NCBI GenBank assembly: GCA_025738555.1
Contig: JAOVFP010000019.1
Location: forward strand, 2,501,759-2,565,758
Length of the DNA stretch: 64,000 bases
Origin: Cyathus striatus
Lineage: Eukaryota > Basidiomycota > Agaricomycetes > Agaricales > Nidulariaceae
Direction: 5' to 3'
Shown here: positions 1-10,764 of the stretch, piece after piece
How positions within the stretch are numbered: position 1 is the first letter of the stretch
How the letters are laid out: the number at the start of each line of letters is the position of its first letter
Made by a program: the position numbers and the translations under genes
Notes under the pieces: generated by a model
Seen by the model: only the letters and a program-made list of their open reading frames with translations
Database searches by the model: none
Told to the model about the DNA's origin: nothing

Positions 1-1
1 T

Positions 2-655
2 CTCGAATCAGGCAATCAACCCCACTTCGTATATAACCCACGAGCGGTCGTTCTTCCATTGAAGGTAATCCAAAGGCATTCACGAAACACCGCTTCTGGC
101 TATTACAAGCATGATGGGAGATACGTCTTTCAGACTTCAGTTGAACACGAGAGTATCTTGACTTGGTCTCGACTACTGCGAAGGATGCACTTCGATAAAG
201 GTGCACTATACCTATCTACCCATGTCTTTTCATAAGGTTATTTCAGATAGCTGATATGCAGTTTGAGATTGCATGATTCAACGGATGATCACCGAGCCTT
301 GGAGAGTTGTGCTGTTGTTCAACTGTGCCATAATAACGGTATGTTGATCCAGAGGCCCAAGGGGTGCTCTATCATGTATCCTATTGCTTACAGAACGCAC
401 CTAGGTCCTCCTAACGATCCTCTGAAGCATTCAACACCTCTCTCCCACGCATCGGCAGCCACCTTGTCGAGCGCTACTCAATTGAATCAGCTTGTGGGAC
501 TCGAAGTGCGCGGGGGTGATGGGGAACCTGGGAAGCGTGTTGAGATGAGGAAGGATGGGTTGGTGGGTTGGAGAACGGATGGTCTTATCGGTACGTTCAA
601 GTTTGTGTGCTTTATGCTCGATGCGCTCTCGCTTATCTTATCTACTAGACAGTAA
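2..655 (+). CDS. 3' part of an unknown gene, truncated by the window edge
   Basis: Two open stretches lie in the same frame. The first is open from base 2 to a TAA at 233-235 and the second runs 263-655. The first has coding-like composition and no Met near the window edge, so the true start is probably outside. The short gap may be an intron or a small lesion; I could not find a splice pair that keeps the frame. A donor-like GGTACGTT near 590 followed by CTAG near 650 suggests the last part may be intronic, with a stop soon after. No motif was recognised. It is followed by a simple repeat and then a TPR-CHAT pseudogene, so it may itself be a remnant. I offer no function. Confidence 0.3.
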
Positions 656-659
656 GTAT

Positions 660-1016
660 ATGTATATAGTTAACCACCCTAGTACTTAGTATATCCTGTA
701 GTTGGGTACCTAACAATCTCGAGTTATTCATTGATTTTTGACTGATTTCTCATTGATTGCACACTTATTTCTCATTGATTTCTTTTTTAATTGTCATTGA
801 TTTCACTCTAATGATTTCTAATAATTTCAGATTGAACTGGGATTGATTTCTACTTAATGTAATTACTTGATTGATCTCTCACTGATTTCAAACTATTAAA
901 ATGGTAAGTAATTGATTTCACTCTACCATATTTGAAATCAATCACCCTCTCAGTGACGAAACATTTCGCAGCCCCGCAGCTTACTGACAGCAATCAATCA
1001 GAATCGAAGCCACAAC
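660..1016. repeat. Degenerate array of ATTGATTTC-type words
   Basis: Between about 725 and 950 the words CATTGATTT, ACTGATTTC and GATTTC recur every 10-25 bases, about a dozen times. An inverted copy, GAAATCAAT, lies near 940. The spacing is irregular, so this is a decayed simple repeat and not a clean satellite. It sits at the 5' breakpoint of the truncated TPR-CHAT copy 1. No gene is seen here. Confidence 0.6.
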
Positions 1017-1144
1017 TCGCATATCATATCATGAACGAGCACTCGAACTGATGCCGGATACACACTTTCTCTATACACAATCTTTGACTACTTTAGCTAA
1101 GACGTTGGAGGCTCGGTATCATAGACTGGACAGCGAGGCTGACC

Positions 1145-1831
1145 TAGTGTTGCCGCTGGCTCAGCTCCGAGCCGCTGAGCTGCTAAGCGGAGCGGTAAAA
1201 TGAGCGAGCTGAGCGGGCATTTTCGCTCACCGCTCATGTCAGTCCTGAGCTAGCTTAAGCTGCCGCTCGCACAGATTTAAATGAAAATTCAACCTGAAAA
1301 CAGTATTATTACTACTTACATAGCAATTCTTCAAATATTTGCGAAGTATTCTGTTAAAAACAAACACTATGTGATTCTCCCTGATTAATGGAGCAATGCT
1401 ATGCACTCTTATGCACTAGAGACGAATGAAGTCAGAACGATCAATGACCATCTGGGATGTCAGGCCTTCAGGGTCGAAAATATTGACGTGACATTTAATA
1501 AAGATTTTACTACATAAGCGCTTATTTTCATATTCTTTTTCCAAATAATTCAGCTAGATAGCTATCTGACCACCACTGAAATCATTTTAGCACAATAATT
1601 TTGAACATTCTGTGAAGTATAATATATTGCTAGCTATTTTTACAGGTATATACACAAGAAACACAGTTTATTACTTCATAGCCTACTACTTTTCAACAAC
1701 CCACTTATATTTGTGCTTGAGCGGCCGCTCAAGCAGCTCATCAAGCGGAGTTGCAATGAGCTGAGCTGATATTGAGAAAAGCTACCCTGAGCCGAGCGGG
1801 AGCTGAGCTGAGCTGAGCGGCGGCAACACTA
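1145..1831. mobile_element. Non-autonomous hAT-type MITE (687 bp) with 8-bp target duplication
   Basis: The ends are inverted: TAGTGTTGCCGC on the left and its complement GCGGCAACACTA on the right. The flanks carry a perfect 8-bp direct repeat, GGCTGACC, at 1137-1144 and 1832-1839. An 8-bp duplication and TAGTG-type ends are typical of the hAT superfamily. Subterminal regions are packed with short GAGCTGAGC/GCTCAGC words, usual for transposase binding sites. No coding region for a transposase is present. Removing the element and one duplication restores continuity with the uninterrupted copies, which confirms the boundaries. Confidence 0.88.
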
Positions 1832-3099
1832 GGCTGACCTCAGTAAGGCCATCGAGCTTTATCGGCATGCCGCATTGAATCCGACTGGGATTGCTTCGCA
1901 AAGACTTTCTGCTGCGATGAGTTGGGCAAGGGCTTTCGATATATTGAATGGACATGAGGCGTTGGATGGATATGGTCTAGCCATTGCGCTTTTGCCTACT
2001 GTGGCATGGCTGGGAGAGACCGTGTCTGAGCGGCATCACAAGCTTAGTACGTGGTCATCATTGGTTAACAAGGCTGCTGCTACTGCTATTTCATGGAACG
2101 GGCTCGATTTGGCGATACAGTGGTTGGAGGAAGGACGGAATATTGTCTGGAATCAGTTGAACACTTTCAGGACTCCAGTGGATGATTTACACGATGTGCG
2201 CCCAGATCTGGCGGATGAGCTGAGAAGGATTTTGAAAGCGTTGGATCAGCTTGGCTCACGTAGTACAAAGCAAGCTGATCGTATGACTTTGAATCAAAAG
2301 ACGAATGTACAAGCCGAAGCACGTATGCAGCGAGATCTAGCTGAAAAATGGGAGGATACCTTGCGCGTTGTCCGTACGCTGGAAGGGTTTGGAGACTTTT
2401 TGCGTCCTGCAAATGCTTCGAAACTATTGGAAATGAAGCGTCCGGGTGGAATGGTGGTTGTTATCAACGCTGATAAAGTGCGTTGCGATGCTCTAGCACT
2501 TCGACAGGATTCGCAAGAAATGGTTCATATACCTTTGGATAATTTGACATACGATCAAGCTGAGGCTCTCAGGCGATTACTGGTTTCGTTGCTTGCTGAG
2601 TACGGGATTCGGTCCCGGGGATCACGGGGTGGGCGACTATCGAATTCGTCAAAAGAGTATCTTCCATTCGAAGACATCTTGATTAAGCTCTGGGTGCTTG
2701 TCGTGAGACCCATAGTGACTGCACTGGAACTTGAGGTAAGTTACCAGTAATAATGTAGTGTGGTTACCACTCACCATTTACAATTACAGCCGTCCCATAG
2801 TCCTCCCCGTATCTGGTGGTGCGCAACAGGTCCGCTTGCATTTCTCCCGATTCATGCAGCGGGAATATATACAGGCAATGAGGCATACTTTGGGAGCAAA
2901 ATTTCTGACTACGTAATTTCTTCTTATACGCCAACGCTAAAAACCATTTTCTCTTGTGCACAACGAGATGCTCCCCGAAAGCTAGGAAAGCTCCTCATCG
3001 TAACGCAGCCTCAAACTCCTGGTATGTTAGCCCTCCCACAAACTGTCAAAGAAGGGAAGGATATACAGAATAAGTTACAATCCTCTGGGCTTGCCGTTG

Positions 3100-3366
3100 T
3101 AGAGCAGGCATTCTGCCTGCATGGTAAAAATGCGGTTTTCATCTCCGTTACCTCACTCCCACATACTGTCGTTTACTCATCATTACCTCGTGTCGCTTAC
3201 CTACATAAATGTCGTACATACACTTTGTGAATGTCAGCTTCGCATTTCCCCCCCTTTCTCTCTCTCAAATGCGCGCTCACTGGATCTGAAGGGATGGACG
3301 GATGTGCCTCCCACTCGCATATTTCTTTGTCGAGAGGATACCGCCAAGCAAATATCCTCCTCCATA
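3100..3366. mobile_element. 267-bp insertion in the CHAT domain, led by a GCAGGC hairpin
   Basis: Copies 2 and 3 run straight through this point; copy 1 has 267 extra bases between two copies of CCGTTG (3094-3099 and 3367-3372), a likely 6-bp target duplication. The insert begins with a small hairpin, GCAGGC-ATTCT-GCCTGC. Its first 100 bases resemble the reverse complement of 22040-22145 and, more weakly, of 17090-17160, so it belongs to a short dispersed family. It has no coding capacity and no clear terminal inverted repeat. It could be a SINE or MITE; the class is uncertain. Confidence 0.6.
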
Positions 3367-4095
3367 CCGTTGAACATCTAGAGGGAATGAAAGCTACTGT
3401 AGACAAAGTCGTGGAAAGCATGGAAGGGAGTAATTGGATTCACCTGGCGTGCCATGCCATCCAAAATCCCAAGAACCCCACTAAAAGCGCTTTCTACTTC
3501 CATGATGGGAACCTTGAGCTGTCAACACTCATCAGCAAGCAACTACCAAAGGCTGACTTTGCATTTCTCTCGGCGTGCGAGACTGGGACGGGTGACGAAA
3601 GCCTTCCTGAGGAAGCGGTGCATCTTGCGGCGGGGGTGCTTCAGGCGGGATACAGAAGTGTAATAGCGACTATGTGGGCTATTGATGACAATTATGCGTC
3701 TATGGTTTCGGAGAGTATGTACAGCCATCTTCTGGAGAGGTCGAATCCACCGAGTAGTGACGACGCTTCGTATGCGCTGCAGGAAGCTGTCAGAGAGGTT
3801 CGCGAACAGATGGGGAATTCCGATGTGGCTTTTTTGACTTGGGTTCCGTTTATTCATTTCGGTATTTGATTCGATGTTGTAGATAGTCTGTTAGGATAGT
3901 AGTAAGTAGAGTGTTGAAATTTGAATGGTATTTTCTTTCCAACTTCAACCGTGGTTTTTTCGACACACACAATCACCCGAAACCACAAAAAAGACAACAC
4001 ACATTGCCCCACAGACTTTGGAGGAGGCGAGGAGGGAGGACATGTGTGGGAGGTAGGGTTTCGAGACGTGGATGATGACGGCCTGCCAAATGATT

Positions 4096-4120
4096 CCCAC
4101 TACCTTTTTAGGTAGTAGGG
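4096..4120. repeat. Palindromic element end CCCACTACCT-TTTTA-AGGTAGTAGGG
   Basis: A near-perfect inverted repeat (CCCACTACCT with GGTAGTAGGG) lies just beyond the shared 3' flank of TPR-CHAT copy 1. A second copy lies at 18903-18927, just beyond the shared 5' flank of copy 3, and the next 50 bases are similar too. It may be the end of a short transposable element. Confidence 0.5.
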
Positions 4121-5200
4121 TTTATGTAGGTCGTTGGAAAACGCACTTTGCAGGCCGATCGCTCGGCATTGCTTCGGATCAGAACATGCTCTGTATGGTT
4201 AAAAATTTACGTGTGTTTGCACCCACCTGAATGTTACAGACGGCTTGTACGCTGTTCTGCTTTCATCAACTAACCCATTCGGCGAGTATTTGTACAGTGT
4301 TCTGTTAAGTTCCTGTAACATGTTCCAAGATACTCCTATTTTATATCCACCTAGACGTTAAGAACATCGCTTGTACACTGTGGTGTCTTCATCAACTATC
4401 TCGTTCGGCAAGCCAAGGCTATACTTCTACTCAATGCACTTCATGTTCCTCAACATTGAATTAGTTTCTTCGGGGGACATGTAAGATTTTAGTCTTTACG
4501 GTATGTTTCCTTTTCTTGGTGGGCTTGAGAGGTGATTGTTAAACTTGTGGGTGAACAGGCTTTATCTCTGGGGAGCGTGTGGTGGGACTAGCATGGTCCC
4601 CTTTTTGAGCCACCAATAGGGGATCTGGGAAGGTCGTATTGACACAATAAATATTACCTGGAGCAGGGCGAAAGCGCAGAATGAAGAAGATGCACCGGAA
4701 ACCAGGAGCCATCCAGTTACACGAAGGCAGACTTTAGACACTTCATTCGTTCAACGTGCAAATCAGGAGGTGGGAGCGGCTGTATATTTTCTCTTTCTGT
4801 GATCTCTGTCTAACTATTTAGATATATACGATATTGCCTCAAACAAAAGAACTCCCTTTTCCCTGAATCCCTCTCCCTAACCCAAACACTCAACTCTTGT
4901 ATGTTGTCTTCTTACCATGCCATTCTGGGTATTGACTGTGATTTGCAGTATCTTTGTCTTCATCTATTTCTGCAAAAGCAATCTACCACACACTCACTGC
5001 CCCTTTCCCCTCAGTTCTCCCTGCCCAACCTTTCACTGGCATACTGCTTCTCGCACTCTGGCCGTACACATACTACCAATTTGACTTAATGGCTGTATCA
5101 CATCGAAGTCAATTTGCTATACCGTTATAATGAATGAGTACTTGAGTTACCCCTAGCGAAAAAGGATAAGTACCTATGCTCGGTGTGTACTTCATTGTAA
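4121..5200. other. Intergenic region, no gene recognised
   Basis: Only short open frames occur, all under 65 codons and without recognisable motifs. Composition is mixed, with pyrimidine-rich stretches near 4850-5040. I see no RNA gene, inverted-repeat element or long repeat here. Confidence 0.5.
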
Positions 5201-5224
5201 TGTATTAGTGGTCCCTATGCTCAC

Positions 5225-5770
5225 CTGAACAAATAGGCTTGTGGCATCTGCCTCGATTAACGAAACCGGTGGTAGTATAGGCTCAGTTTTATCTTCTATG
5301 ATACCATCCTCTTCGATCCCAGGTACACCGTTAAATTGATGAAGACAAGGACTGTGAAGCAAACAGTAACGATTTGGGCACCAACAATAGTTCCAGGCAT
5401 AGGTCATTACTCGGGAGCCGCTCCCCATAACCCCCCTCTCCGGGAACAACCTCCTCAACCCATTATTGCTAGCAAAGCTATCAGCGCCACTAGCCGCCTT
5501 ACAACCACTAACGTCTTCAACCCCTGCCGACTCGTATACCCCTAATACTTAAGCACACAACTTCCTCGTGTGCACGGCTCAACCTCACGGACCCCAAAGG
5601 TGAACCGACTTGGATAAAACTCTCAGCAAGTCATCTCTACGCCGTCCAAGTTCTTCATCTTCGTCAACCATGCTGTACTGTGTGACAACTGCGGTCCGCT
5701 GGCATTTGTCGTGCTCTACAATGTCGCCAGCCATCTCCATCATCTCCAAACCAGTCATCCTCTCACTCAT
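5225..5770 (-). CDS. Possible small hypothetical gene or remnant
   Basis: On the minus strand an open frame from 5770 (SERMTGLEMMEM at its start, acidic middle) is followed by a second frame at 5458-5225 with a Cys-rich piece (CWCPNRYCLLHSPC). A splice between them is conceivable but I could not fix one. The amino-acid mix looks more coding-like than the other small frames nearby. No family was recognised; it may be a decayed exon pair. Confidence 0.22.
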
Positions 5771-6236
5771 GAATAGTCACGATAGCTAGCCTAGAAACAC
5801 GCTATCCTTCGGTAACGCTATGAAACCACCCTAGACTTAGCATTCTCAAGCATCAGTATTGGCGGAAAAGGAAGATGAGGGATTGCGACTTCACTATTGA
5901 CAAAGTATCATGTGCATAATTTCAGTATGTTCGAACCAACCAACGACATGAACACGCATCCTCCATGAACTTCTCTATACCAAACTAGTAGTGACTAATA
6001 AACGAGTGTATGGATCGACACGAGTAGGTTACTACAATACCAGGTAGTGGGCCCTGCCGCTTGCCGGCCTTATTTTTCTTATTACTTAGTTGCATCCTGG
6101 GCTATTGTACCGGTTAGAGCCGGTATGTGTTTCTCAAATTGGCCTGATACAAACAAGATTGTCCACTAAACAATAACATGTGACATGATTGCGACAGGGC
6201 GTTGCTGTGGTCACCCAACGTTGCTTCTGAACCACC
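5771..6236. promoter_or_regulatory. Upstream region of the Crinkler-like gene
   Basis: There is no gene here. The interval precedes the ATG at 6237, which has the context ACCACCATG, a good eukaryotic start. I see no convincing TATA box. A copy of the CAGGTAGTGGG word lies near 6042-6052. Confidence 0.3.
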
Positions 6237-8952
6237 ATGTCTTCCTCAGACACTACCCTCAAACTCAACTGTTATATTTTAGGGGAAGACCCCATGACTG
6301 ACATTTTTGTGGTCGAGCTTCCGTCCAATGTGGAAGTACTCGATCTCCAGATGGCCATCAAAGAATCCCGACGTATTGACGCTGTCACAGGCCTTTGGCT
6401 CTGGAAGACGTCTCTCGCTATCGATTCGAACTTCAATAACAGTATTACCAACCTTAGGCTTAACAAAAATGACGCATTAAATCCCATGTACGAATTGTCA
6501 GATATTTTTCCAACACACCCCCCTAAGGGACGCATCCACATTATTGTTGAAACTGCCAGTGAGTGCTATGTATCAATCTTCCCACAGATTCCTTCTAACA
6601 GGCGTTAGCTGTCAAACAGGAACTTAGACCTGGAGACCTTGAGCTCACTTGTTACATTGCTGGTGAAGACCCTGGAAGGTTATTCAAGATCAAGCTTTCG
6701 CCTACAGCGATTGTTTCGCAACTCCAGATGGCGGTCCAAACGGAGAGAGATCCCATTTTCCGTGACTTTGATCCTCTCGATATTCACCTCTGGTGTTCAA
6801 TGATATCTATCGACGAAAACTATAAGGAATTTTTTAGAAACCTTGTACTTGCCGACGAAGGCAACCTGCAAAGTGACACACCGTTATATATGATTTTCCC
6901 GGATCCCCTGCCCAGTAACATGGTTCATGTAGTTATTCAGCGTAAGTGTAATACATTTGTCTTCAAATTTTCATAAAATGACTATAATTGTATCCTTCTT
7001 TGTGTACATTGCTTGCAGCGGTCCAACAAGGACCTCGCGACCTTGAGCTTACTTGTTACATTGCTGGTGACGACCCTGGAAGGTTATTCAAGATCAAGCT
7101 TTCGCCTACAGCGATTGTTTCGCAACTCCAGAAGGCGATCAAAACGGCGAGAGATCCCATTTTCCGCGACTTTGATTATCTCGATATTCACCTTTGGAGT
7201 AAAACAATATCTATCGGCTCAAACTTTATGGAGGATTTCGGAAACCTTGAACTCGCCGACAAAGATTGCCTGCAAAGTAAGACACAGTTATCTTTGATTT
7301 TCCCGGATCCTCTGCCCAATAACGTTGTTCATGTGGTCATTCAGCGACGTGAGTGTAGTGCATCTATCTTCAATTTTTTATATAAAATGACTGTTATTCT
7401 TACCTTTTGGCATCAGGTCCGGAGGACTTGAATTCTCTATCTCCTTTACGGAATAAACGGCAGAAAAACTTCAAAGCCAGAAAATCACCCAAACCGCCAT
7501 CTGCACTTGCCGAACCAAAGGAATTTCGAAACATTCAAGATAATGCCGAAGGGTTCTTTGCCTGTGCTCGTCCTCCGAACAGGGAGCCCAAGGTTCCATT
7601 GACTCTACTCGACAGCGTATTTGCGAAGTTTGCTGACAATTCTCGTACAATTACCCCAACTCGGGAAGCATGCGAGGTTTCTTATGAACTGAGACGCCGC
7701 ATGAATTTGTTTTATGACGATGATAATCAGCGGGCGGCTGTACTACGCGACATTTTGAAGAAGCTTGAACTTGAGTTGGTAAATGAAACCATAGGTACAT
7801 CACAAGCACGGACTGATGGACATATCTGTTTCAATAATCACCCAGTTATCATTTTGGAGGTCAAGGTCGAGTCTGACGAAGGGGGAGATCCTACATTCCA
7901 ATCTCTTCTATATTACGATCTCTTTATTCAGGAGCTTCATTTGTGGGAAGATATCTCTTCAATTCACTCTTGCTTCATCATTACTCTAGTTGGTAAGTGT
8001 TGTCGTTGGGCTTCAACTTAAACCAATGTTCACACAAACTTATTTTATATTAGGACCTCGTATAACCTTCGGGGGTTGCGCCTTAACTGATCGGCCCACA
8101 ATGGAGATCTTTTCTTCCGTTGCCCTTGACTTTCACTTTACCGATGAGAAGGCGATGGAAGATGTTGCGCGACATCTAACAGCTTTAAAGATAGCTGTGG
8201 ACACCTTGAAAGGGCGGTATCCCGAAGAGACTCCCCAATCGGTGAAACCAAAATTGACTCCTTCCTCTATTATTCGCACCTGTCGACATCCATCCGAGCG
8301 CCCATCTAACTTGCCGTCTTCGCAAGCTGCCCCCTCTACTCAAGTTTTCCCCCTTGTCGTTCAAAACATCTACCCGTACAAAACCACATTTACGCATATA
8401 GGCACGAATCAGCTGACGCCATTCACGTATGAAGGGGCGTTCGTGGACGACAAGCCCCTACTTTTCAGAGGGTGTGTGAATAAAGATGATCCTATCCTCA
8501 TCAAATTTGCACACAGATACGGAAAGGATGTGCATGTGTGGTTGTCAGAGCAGGGGTGGGCTCCAAAGTTACTCGGATTCGAAGAGCTGTCCGGCGGGTG
8601 GTTCATGGTCGTCATGGACCTTTTAGACGAGTCATGGGTCCCCGTAAGTGATATGAGAGACCGTCTGCCAAGTGGTTTGAAGGAAGCTATTCGCGCTAGC
8701 ATTGACAAACTCCACGCGAATGGTATGGTGCATGGTGACATTCGCGAAACTAATATTATGATCAAGAGCAACAACAAAGAGATCAAGTTTATGTTCATAG
8801 ACTTCGACTGGGCAGGATTGTCTGGCAAGGTTACATATCCCGGTAATATCAATTGTGCTTCTGCTCTTAAACGTCCAAAGGATGTATACTGTTATATGCC
8901 TATTTTACCTCGACATGACATTCATATGTTGAACAACATAGATGAGTCTTGA
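6237..8952 (+). CDS. Crinkler-like protein: three header domains, nuclease-like domain, kinase-like domain
   Basis: Five exons (6237-6558, 6609-6941, 7019-7348, 7417-7992, 8054-8952) join in frame to 819 aa. All four introns are GT-AG and phase 1. Exons 1-3 each hold one ubiquitin-like Crinkler header (LNCYILGEDP, then LTCYIAGEDPGR and LTCYIAGDDPGR). Exon 4 (about residues 329-521) has D and EVK residues near 461-475, as in PD-(D/E)xK nucleases. Exon 5 has a kinase-like domain: a Lys in LIKF near 670, HGD in the catalytic loop near 747 and DFD in place of DFG near 771. Crinkler-type proteins of this build are known from oomycetes and basidiomycetes, where they are proposed to act in other cells' nuclei or in conflict between nuclei. 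The function here is inferred. No signal peptide is seen. Exons 2 and 3 are near-identical, a recent tandem exon duplication. Confidence 0.85.
6609..7348 (+). repeat. Tandem duplication of a phase-1 header-domain exon
   Basis: Exons 2 (333 nt) and 3 (330 nt) of the Crinkler-like gene are nearly the same, both starting after a phase-1 intron and ending before one, so either can be added or lost without a frame change. Exon 1 encodes a more diverged version of the same domain. Confidence 0.85.
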
Positions 8953-10180
8953 TCTTTAAACACTTTTATTTGCTAGTACTGGCTGTAGTATCTTTTTTCA
9001 TACCCTCGCGAGGCACAATATACTATGTACGGCACATCGACCTCATGGTGACACGTCCTCGATCGAGCATTTTGACGTCGGAGTAGTAGACACAATTTTA
9101 CACTGACACACGCTATTCGTCAACCATACCGGCACCGTAGCTGGGATAGTATAACAGTCAAATTTCTTCTGTTTCTATATTCGTGACACTACTATAGCAC
9201 AGTAGGACAATATGCGGACCGGAACGAACCCAAGAGAGAGCAATGAGCGCTTGGGAAAAAAGCGCTCCAACGTCAGAACATATTCTCTGATCCGCATGTA
9301 CACCCTCCCCAACCTCGGTCGGTTTGCGAGCAACGAGATCTACACGATCTCTACCGCCACGCACGCCATGTGCATTCAGGCCGGCTACGATTCCACCCAG
9401 AGAGTACAGTTGGACAGTCAATGATGCGGCGGAGAATGAGATCAAAGGGGGATTCGAACAAGGGTAGACTTAACCGTGTACTGCATTGGATTTCCAACGT
9501 TTTCTGCATGAAGTACGTTAGCTTCAGCAGTCAACGCAATCACTGCCCTGGCAAACGATTTCCGCCGCTGATTCGAAAAGATATACGCAAGCATCCTGCC
9601 TTGCTTGCGGAAGTTGGTGTGGTCATCAGAGTTGACAGAGGGGGATATGGGGCAGTCGCCGCGCACGATGTGCCGTATTGCTGGGTATATAAGGCAGGAG
9701 TCCAGGGAGAGGTGGGCGGCGGGCGTGGTGAGTGTTATTATGTTTTCGAAGATGATTAGCATTAGTTCTTTGCCATCTGCGAGAAGGCATTAGTAGGGGG
9801 GAAATGAGCTGAGGGCTGAGGGGATAGGGATGCACAGGCGGCTTTACACCTAATCGCGCGTCGGCAGCATAGTAACTTGTAGAGAGATAGATGAGCGAGG
9901 GATAGGAGAAAGACTGGGATAAAACATACTAAACGCGAGCTGCTCAATCATACTCCCAATATTTGCACCAGCCTTCACAAAGCCCTGTTCCCGTACAGCC
10001 TATACTGCAACATCGTCGCGACATGCTAAAGATCCAAAAGCTGATAGTATGAGACAAGAATAGACTAAGAATGAGGTGCGTTATCTGCTTCTACGTGTTT
10101 ATGAATCCTGGCTGGCGACGTCGTTAGATCTTTCGCAAAGCTGCGCTGAAGGCTGAAGCTCGTTCAAGATCTGGGCGAAG
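8953..10180. other. Intergenic region with unrecognised open frames
   Basis: Overlapping frames exist on both strands at 9158-9947. The minus-strand frame 9762-9442 (106 aa, beginning MLIIFENIITL) has a hydrophobic start and looks most coding-like, but it has no partner exons that I can join and no family was recognised. It may be a relic of a membrane-protein gene. No RNA gene or clear mobile element was seen. Confidence 0.3.
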
Positions 10181-10199
10181 GGATGTTCCCTGAACCAAA

Positions 10200-10497
10200 G
10201 GAAGACTAAGTTAGGCTGCAGCTGCCCTACCACCACCGCCGCCGAGGACTCAACGTCGACACCCACGCCCGAGGAAGAGAAGCACCAAACCGTCCCCAGC
10301 GCCTAGCCCAAAGCCAATGAACCTCAAACTGAACCCACTTCATCCACTAGCACTGGGGACCTCGGGGAGTCTGTGGGCGTAGGAGCGTAAGCCCATGGAG
10401 ATCCCCGCTGACGTCCACACTCGCATTACCCTCGATGATCTGAAGGGCTACGTCATTTGGCCCTATCGCTATACCTTACAGCAATTGAAGGTACGTG
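10200..10497 (+). pseudogene. Fragment of an unknown gene
   Basis: A plus-strand stretch encodes a Pro/Thr/Glu-rich segment (STSTPTPEEEKHQTV) and then, after a frame break, a well-formed segment beginning MEIPADVHTRITLDDL. The latter ends at a donor-like AAG-GTACGT near 10490. The first part holds stop codons, so this looks like an exon left from a decayed gene. The family was not identified. Confidence 0.3.
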
Positions 10498-10764
10498 TCT
10501 GATGAGGAGTTGGAGGGAGTTGGCGAAGTTGTAGGGTTTGAACTTGCCGGCTACGAGTGAAGCGAACGAGTCGACGAGCAATTGCTTCGATCTGCATCAG
10601 CACTTCGGTTATGTAATGTTGCCCGAAATGAGCATCCCCGAGAAGGTGCCAGGCCCGAAACCGGCAATTATCAATTCCAAATTTTCCTTACTTATGTAAT
10701 CCAGCCGCGCGTAGAGATCTAAGTTTGCCATTTGGGTAGATTTATAATAACATGTAAAACCCCG

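Larger units (their letters stand above)
1018..3869 (+). pseudogene. TPR-CHAT protein, copy 1 (5'-truncated and interrupted)
   Basis: This is a third copy of the gene that is intact at 45318-40015. It holds the last TPR units and the C-terminal CHAT (caspase-like, clan CD) domain. Homology starts near 1018, so the N-terminal three fifths are missing. A 687-bp hAT-type MITE splits it at 1145-1831. The frame is open from 1875 to 2750, where an intron begins (GTAAGT, matching copy 2). The CHAT part runs from about 2790 to 3869 but carries a 267-bp insertion (3100-3366) with stop codons. The putative catalytic His (LACHA, near 3452) and Cys (SACETG, near 3575) are both kept, as is the conserved end WVPFIHFGI. 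High similarity to the other copies implies recent duplication. It cannot encode the full protein. Confidence 0.85.

Noticed and set aside
263..655. Start of a complete 130-aa protein at 263
   Set aside because: The same frame is open upstream to the window edge except for one stop, so this is more likely the end of a longer gene than an independent one.
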